Source of the DNA: Oceanospirillum multiglobuliferum
GTDB lineage: Bacteria > Pseudomonadota > Gammaproteobacteria > Pseudomonadales > Halomonadaceae
NCBI RefSeq assembly: GCF_900167095.1
Contig: NZ_FUXG01000004.1
Coordinates: forward strand, 143,424-207,423
Direction of reading: 5' to 3'
DNA length: 64,000 nt
Positions 61,850-64,000 of the stretch are shown here, piece after piece; position 1 is the stretch's first letter, and every line of letters begins with the position of its first letter. The notes beneath the pieces were generated by a model, which had not been told where the DNA came from, ran no database searches, and saw only the letters and a list, made by a program, of their open reading frames with translations. The position numbers and the translations under genes were made by a program.

Positions 61850-62554
61850 ATGTCGGCTCAATCCAATCGTTTAGATCGATTTTTAAGCCAAACCGTTTCA
61901 GGCCTCAACCGAAAAGCGGTGCGTTTATTATTGGCTCAGGGGCGAGTGACCGTAGACGGACAGATCGCCCGCGAAATTCATCAGTCTGTCGATTTCTTTA
62001 GCCAGATCAGCCTAGATGGCGAAATACTCCAAGCCAATCAAGCCCATTATGTGATGCTGCATAAACCTAAAGGGGTGGTGAGCGCGACACAAGATCCAGA
62101 GCATCGCACCGTGATTGACCTGCTCGACCATCCAGATAAACACTCATTACACATCGTCGGGCGTTTGGATCTGAACTCTTCTGGTTTACTGTTGCTCACC
62201 AATGATGGCCGCTGGTCAAGTCGCTTAACAGACCCTGAACACAAGGTTGAAAAGCGTTATCAAGTGACCCTAGAAAACCCTGTCACCGAAGACTATATTT
62301 CTGCTTTTGCTGAAGGCATGTATTTTCCATTTGAAGAGATCACCACTCGGCCCGCACAACTCACACTGATTAACGATTACCAAGTGGAAGTGGTGCTCAC
62401 TGAAGGGCGCTATCACCAGATTAAGCGAATGTTTGGCCGTTTCCGCAATCCAGTGTTGGCCCTTCATCGGGTCGCAATCGGTTCGATCCAGCTTGACTCA
62501 GGCTTGGCAGCAGGTGATAGCCGTGATTTGTCCCCAGAAGAGTGGCGACTTTAG
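61850..62554 (+). CDS. rsuA: RsuA/RluB/E/F-family rRNA pseudouridine synthase
   Basis: The 234-residue protein has an N-terminal S4 RNA-binding domain (NRLDRFLSQTVSGLNRKAVR, then LLAQGRVTVDGQIA) and a catalytic domain with GRLDLNSSGLLLLTNDGRW, whose Asp attacks the uridine. TEGRYHQIKRMFGRFRNPVL is the conserved C-terminal motif. Overall similarity and the HRVAIGSIQLDSGLAAGDSR end fit 16S U516 synthase RsuA, though RluE/F-type activity cannot be ruled out. The ATG at 61850 with GAAGGA upstream is preferred to the GTG at 61811. It converges on the broken dadA. Confidence 0.88.
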   Translation: MSAQSNRLDRFLSQTVSGLNRKAVRLLLAQGRVTVDGQIAREIHQSVDFFSQISLDGEILQANQAHYVMLHKPKGVVSATQDPEHRTVIDLLDHPDKHSLHIVGRLDLNSSGLLLLTNDGRWSSRLTDPEHKVEKRYQVTLENPVTEDYISAFAEGMYFPFEEITTRPAQLTLINDYQVEVVLTEGRYHQIKRMFGRFRNPVLALHRVAIGSIQLDSGLAAGDSRDLSPEEWRL

Positions 62555-62555
62555 A

Positions 62556-63689
62556 CTAGACCAAGCTAAACCGATCAAACTCAGTGACATTACCGTTACA
62601 GATCAAGTCGGCCAGATACTTGCTAGAGCCGCAGCTTGTTGTCCAACCCAAAGTACCGTGCCCTGTATTTAACCAAAGGTTATCGAACTTCGTTTTCTCT
62701 ATGTAGGGCAAATTAGAGGGCGTTGCTGGGCGTAATCCTGACCAAAAACGCGCTTGATCAAAACCACCTGCTTCTGGAAATAATCTGCGAGCTTGATCCA
62801 AAATCATATCGCAGCGACGTGCATTGAGCTCTCTTGAATAGCCGCTAAGCTCTGCCGTACCTGCTACTCTTAATTGATCGCCCAGACGGCTATAAACCAA
62901 TCTGTTTTCATCGTCTGTCAAACTAACATAAGGGGCATTTTCTGGGTGCTCTAAAGGTACAGTGATTGAATAGCCCTTAGCAGGATATTGATTCAAATAG
63001 ATACCAACCGAACGTAGTAATGGAGTCGACCAAGCCCCCATACACACCACAATATGATTAGCGCTTAAATGTGTGTTACCCAAATCACCATTGACACGCA
63101 CATGGATACGCCTTCCCTCTCGCAGCAATTCCATCACGTTAGTATTATGGGCGAACTCGACTCCCATTCTCTGACACACCGCTGTCAGCTCCTGAGCATA
63201 CAAATGGGCATTGCCAGATTCATCAGACTCTGTGTAAGTTGCTCCCACAATATTAGGTGCCGCCCAACGCAATGCGGGCTCAATGGTAAGGGCTTGCTCT
63301 TTATCGATAACCTTGCGTTCACAGCCCAGTTTCTGCATCAGCTCAATCACGGGCCGTGCCGCATCAAACTCCAATTGATTCCGATAAAAGTGGAGAACTC
63401 CACGAGTTCTGTGCTGATAGTCTAACTGATGCTCCTCACGTACCTGTTGCAACAAATGACGTGAATAACTGGCCATCTGCACAGCTAGCAAGGTATTTTT
63501 CTTAGCTTGATCGGGTAAACACTGTCCTAACCAACTGATAAGCCAGCGCCATTGATGAATATCTAAGCTAGGACGAAAGAGCAAAGGGGCTTCACCATTG
63601 AATAACCCTTTAAGCACTTTTAAGGGCGCCCGTGCGTTAGCTAATGGTTCAGCATGACTGACGGATATTTGCCCTCCATTAGCAAAACT
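62556..63689 (-). pseudogene. dadA: D-amino acid dehydrogenase DadA, 5' end cut by an IS element
   Basis: The visible frame covers DadA from the SFANGGQISVSHAEP region (residue ~45 of a normal ~415-residue protein) to the C-terminus with TGHGTLGWTTSCGSSKYLAD. The N-terminal Rossmann motif (usually MxVxVLGSGVIG) and the FAD dinucleotide region are missing; the sequence changes at about 63690 into the end of an IS200/IS605-family element. The frame stays open into the element, so a truncated protein could be made, but without the FAD site it should be inactive. The missing part may lie beyond the element, outside the window. DadA oxidises D-alanine and other D-amino acids at the inner membrane. 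Confidence 0.85.
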
Positions 63690-63745
63690 CCGCGTAAACC
63701 CTCGCCCAATCGGGCGGGGATACAAGCGGGAACCGCGCAGCGGTT
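63690..63745 (-). mobile_element. Right end of an IS200/IS605-family element
   Basis: Two hairpins lie downstream of the transposase on the minus strand: AACCGC/GCGGTT (63731-63745) and CGCCC/GGGCG (63703-63716). Subterminal hairpins of this kind are recognised by Y1 transposases. The exact boundary with dadA is between about 63689 and 63702. Confidence 0.75.
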
Positions 63746-64000
63746 CTAATCAGGTGTCGCCTGACTTTGCACATACTCTTTCAGTGTTTTGATCGTTGCC
63801 CCGCCTGCACTGCAGGCAAAGTAAGAACGTGACCAGAGCGCTGCACTTTTGCTTTGCCGGGGGATATGGGTATTGAGTATGCGTATCCGGCGTGATGAAA
63901 CCGATTTCAGGTTGTTCACCATGACGCTGATCGCCAGCTTCGGCGGATAAGCTATCAGCAGGTGAACATGATCTGATTCACCGTCCATTTCCAGTAGGTC
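63746..64000 (-). CDS. tnpA: IS200/IS605-family Y1 transposase TnpA (partial, runs off the window)
   Basis: About 85 C-terminal codons are visible and the frame is open to the window edge. The HUH metal motif is HVHLL in GESDHVHLLIAYPPKLAI, and the nucleophilic tyrosine lies in GGATIKTLKEYVQSQ, both as in TnpA of IS200/IS605. VMVNNLKSVSSRRIR is also typical. The visible active-site parts are intact, so the element may still move. No tnpB is visible. Confidence 0.9.
   Translation of the reverse strand, partial: DLLEMDGESDHVHLLIAYPPKLAISVMVNNLKSVSSRRIRILNTHIPRQSKSAALWSRSYFACSAGGATIKTLKEYVQSQATPD

Noticed and set aside
1..64000. CRISPR arrays, tRNA or rRNA genes, replication origin
   Set aside because: No regularly spaced direct repeats, no tRNA-like cloverleaf with a CCA-proximal GGTTCGANTCC arm, and no rRNA-like sequence were noticed on reading; this was by eye, not by a search program.

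Overview
The window looks like chromosome from a marine gammaproteobacterium of the Oceanospirillales type. This is inferred from protein resemblance: a liu leucine-catabolism operon, a YbiT-type ABC-F protein, many c-di-GMP enzymes, ArsJ, and a moderate GC content. No rRNA, tRNA or CRISPR was seen, so the genus is not fixed.

Region 1 (1-24776) is a type VI secretion (T6SS) locus. A left-facing effector-delivery set (VgrG, DUF2169 protein, start of a pentapeptide-repeat protein) diverges from a long right-facing, tightly spaced run: tssB, tssC, hcp, tssJ, tssK, tssL, tssM, a fused TssB-TssC paralogue, a second Hcp-like gene, tssE, tssF and tssG. The same run continues without a break into four unusual genes: a membrane-anchored TAXI-type binding protein, a two-TM periplasmic sensor-like protein, a sensor-HAMP-MFS fusion, and a soluble ABC_sub_bind-type binding protein. 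No ClpV, TssA or PAAR gene is in the window. The four-gene sensor/transport module, together with the fused sheath paralogue, is the best candidate here for an undescribed system.

Region 2 (24900-36820) is housekeeping and signalling: an orphan HisA of eukaryotic (yeast HIS6) type; a haem-binding diguanylate cyclase; a membrane diguanylate cyclase; maleylacetoacetate isomerase and a fumarylacetoacetase-family gene with a divergent MarR regulator; and a class III adenylate/guanylate cyclase divergent from a SulP transporter that carries STAS and cyclic-nucleotide-binding domains. A lytic transglycosylase and a NYN-domain protein follow.

Region 3 (36860-43770) is a complete leucine/isovalerate degradation operon, liuABCDE, with a LiuR-like operator and a strong terminator.

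Region 4 (43780-47500) is a small defence and mobile-DNA island: an intact HepT-MntA pair, an AbiV gene ending in an attC-like site (a probable integron cassette), an IS256-family transposase remnant, a HigBA-like pair whose toxin is broken, and a decayed REP-associated transposase.

Region 5 (47540-64000) holds a PepSY membrane protein, a GNAT acetyltransferase, a short BLUF photoreceptor, two periplasmic binding proteins, a co-directional EamA-LhgO-GAPDH-ArsJ run (arsenate detoxification), CreA overlapping a large GGDEF/EAL protein, YbiT behind a leader hairpin, an RsuA-family pseudouridine synthase, and a dadA gene cut at its 5' side by an IS200/IS605-family element that runs off the window.
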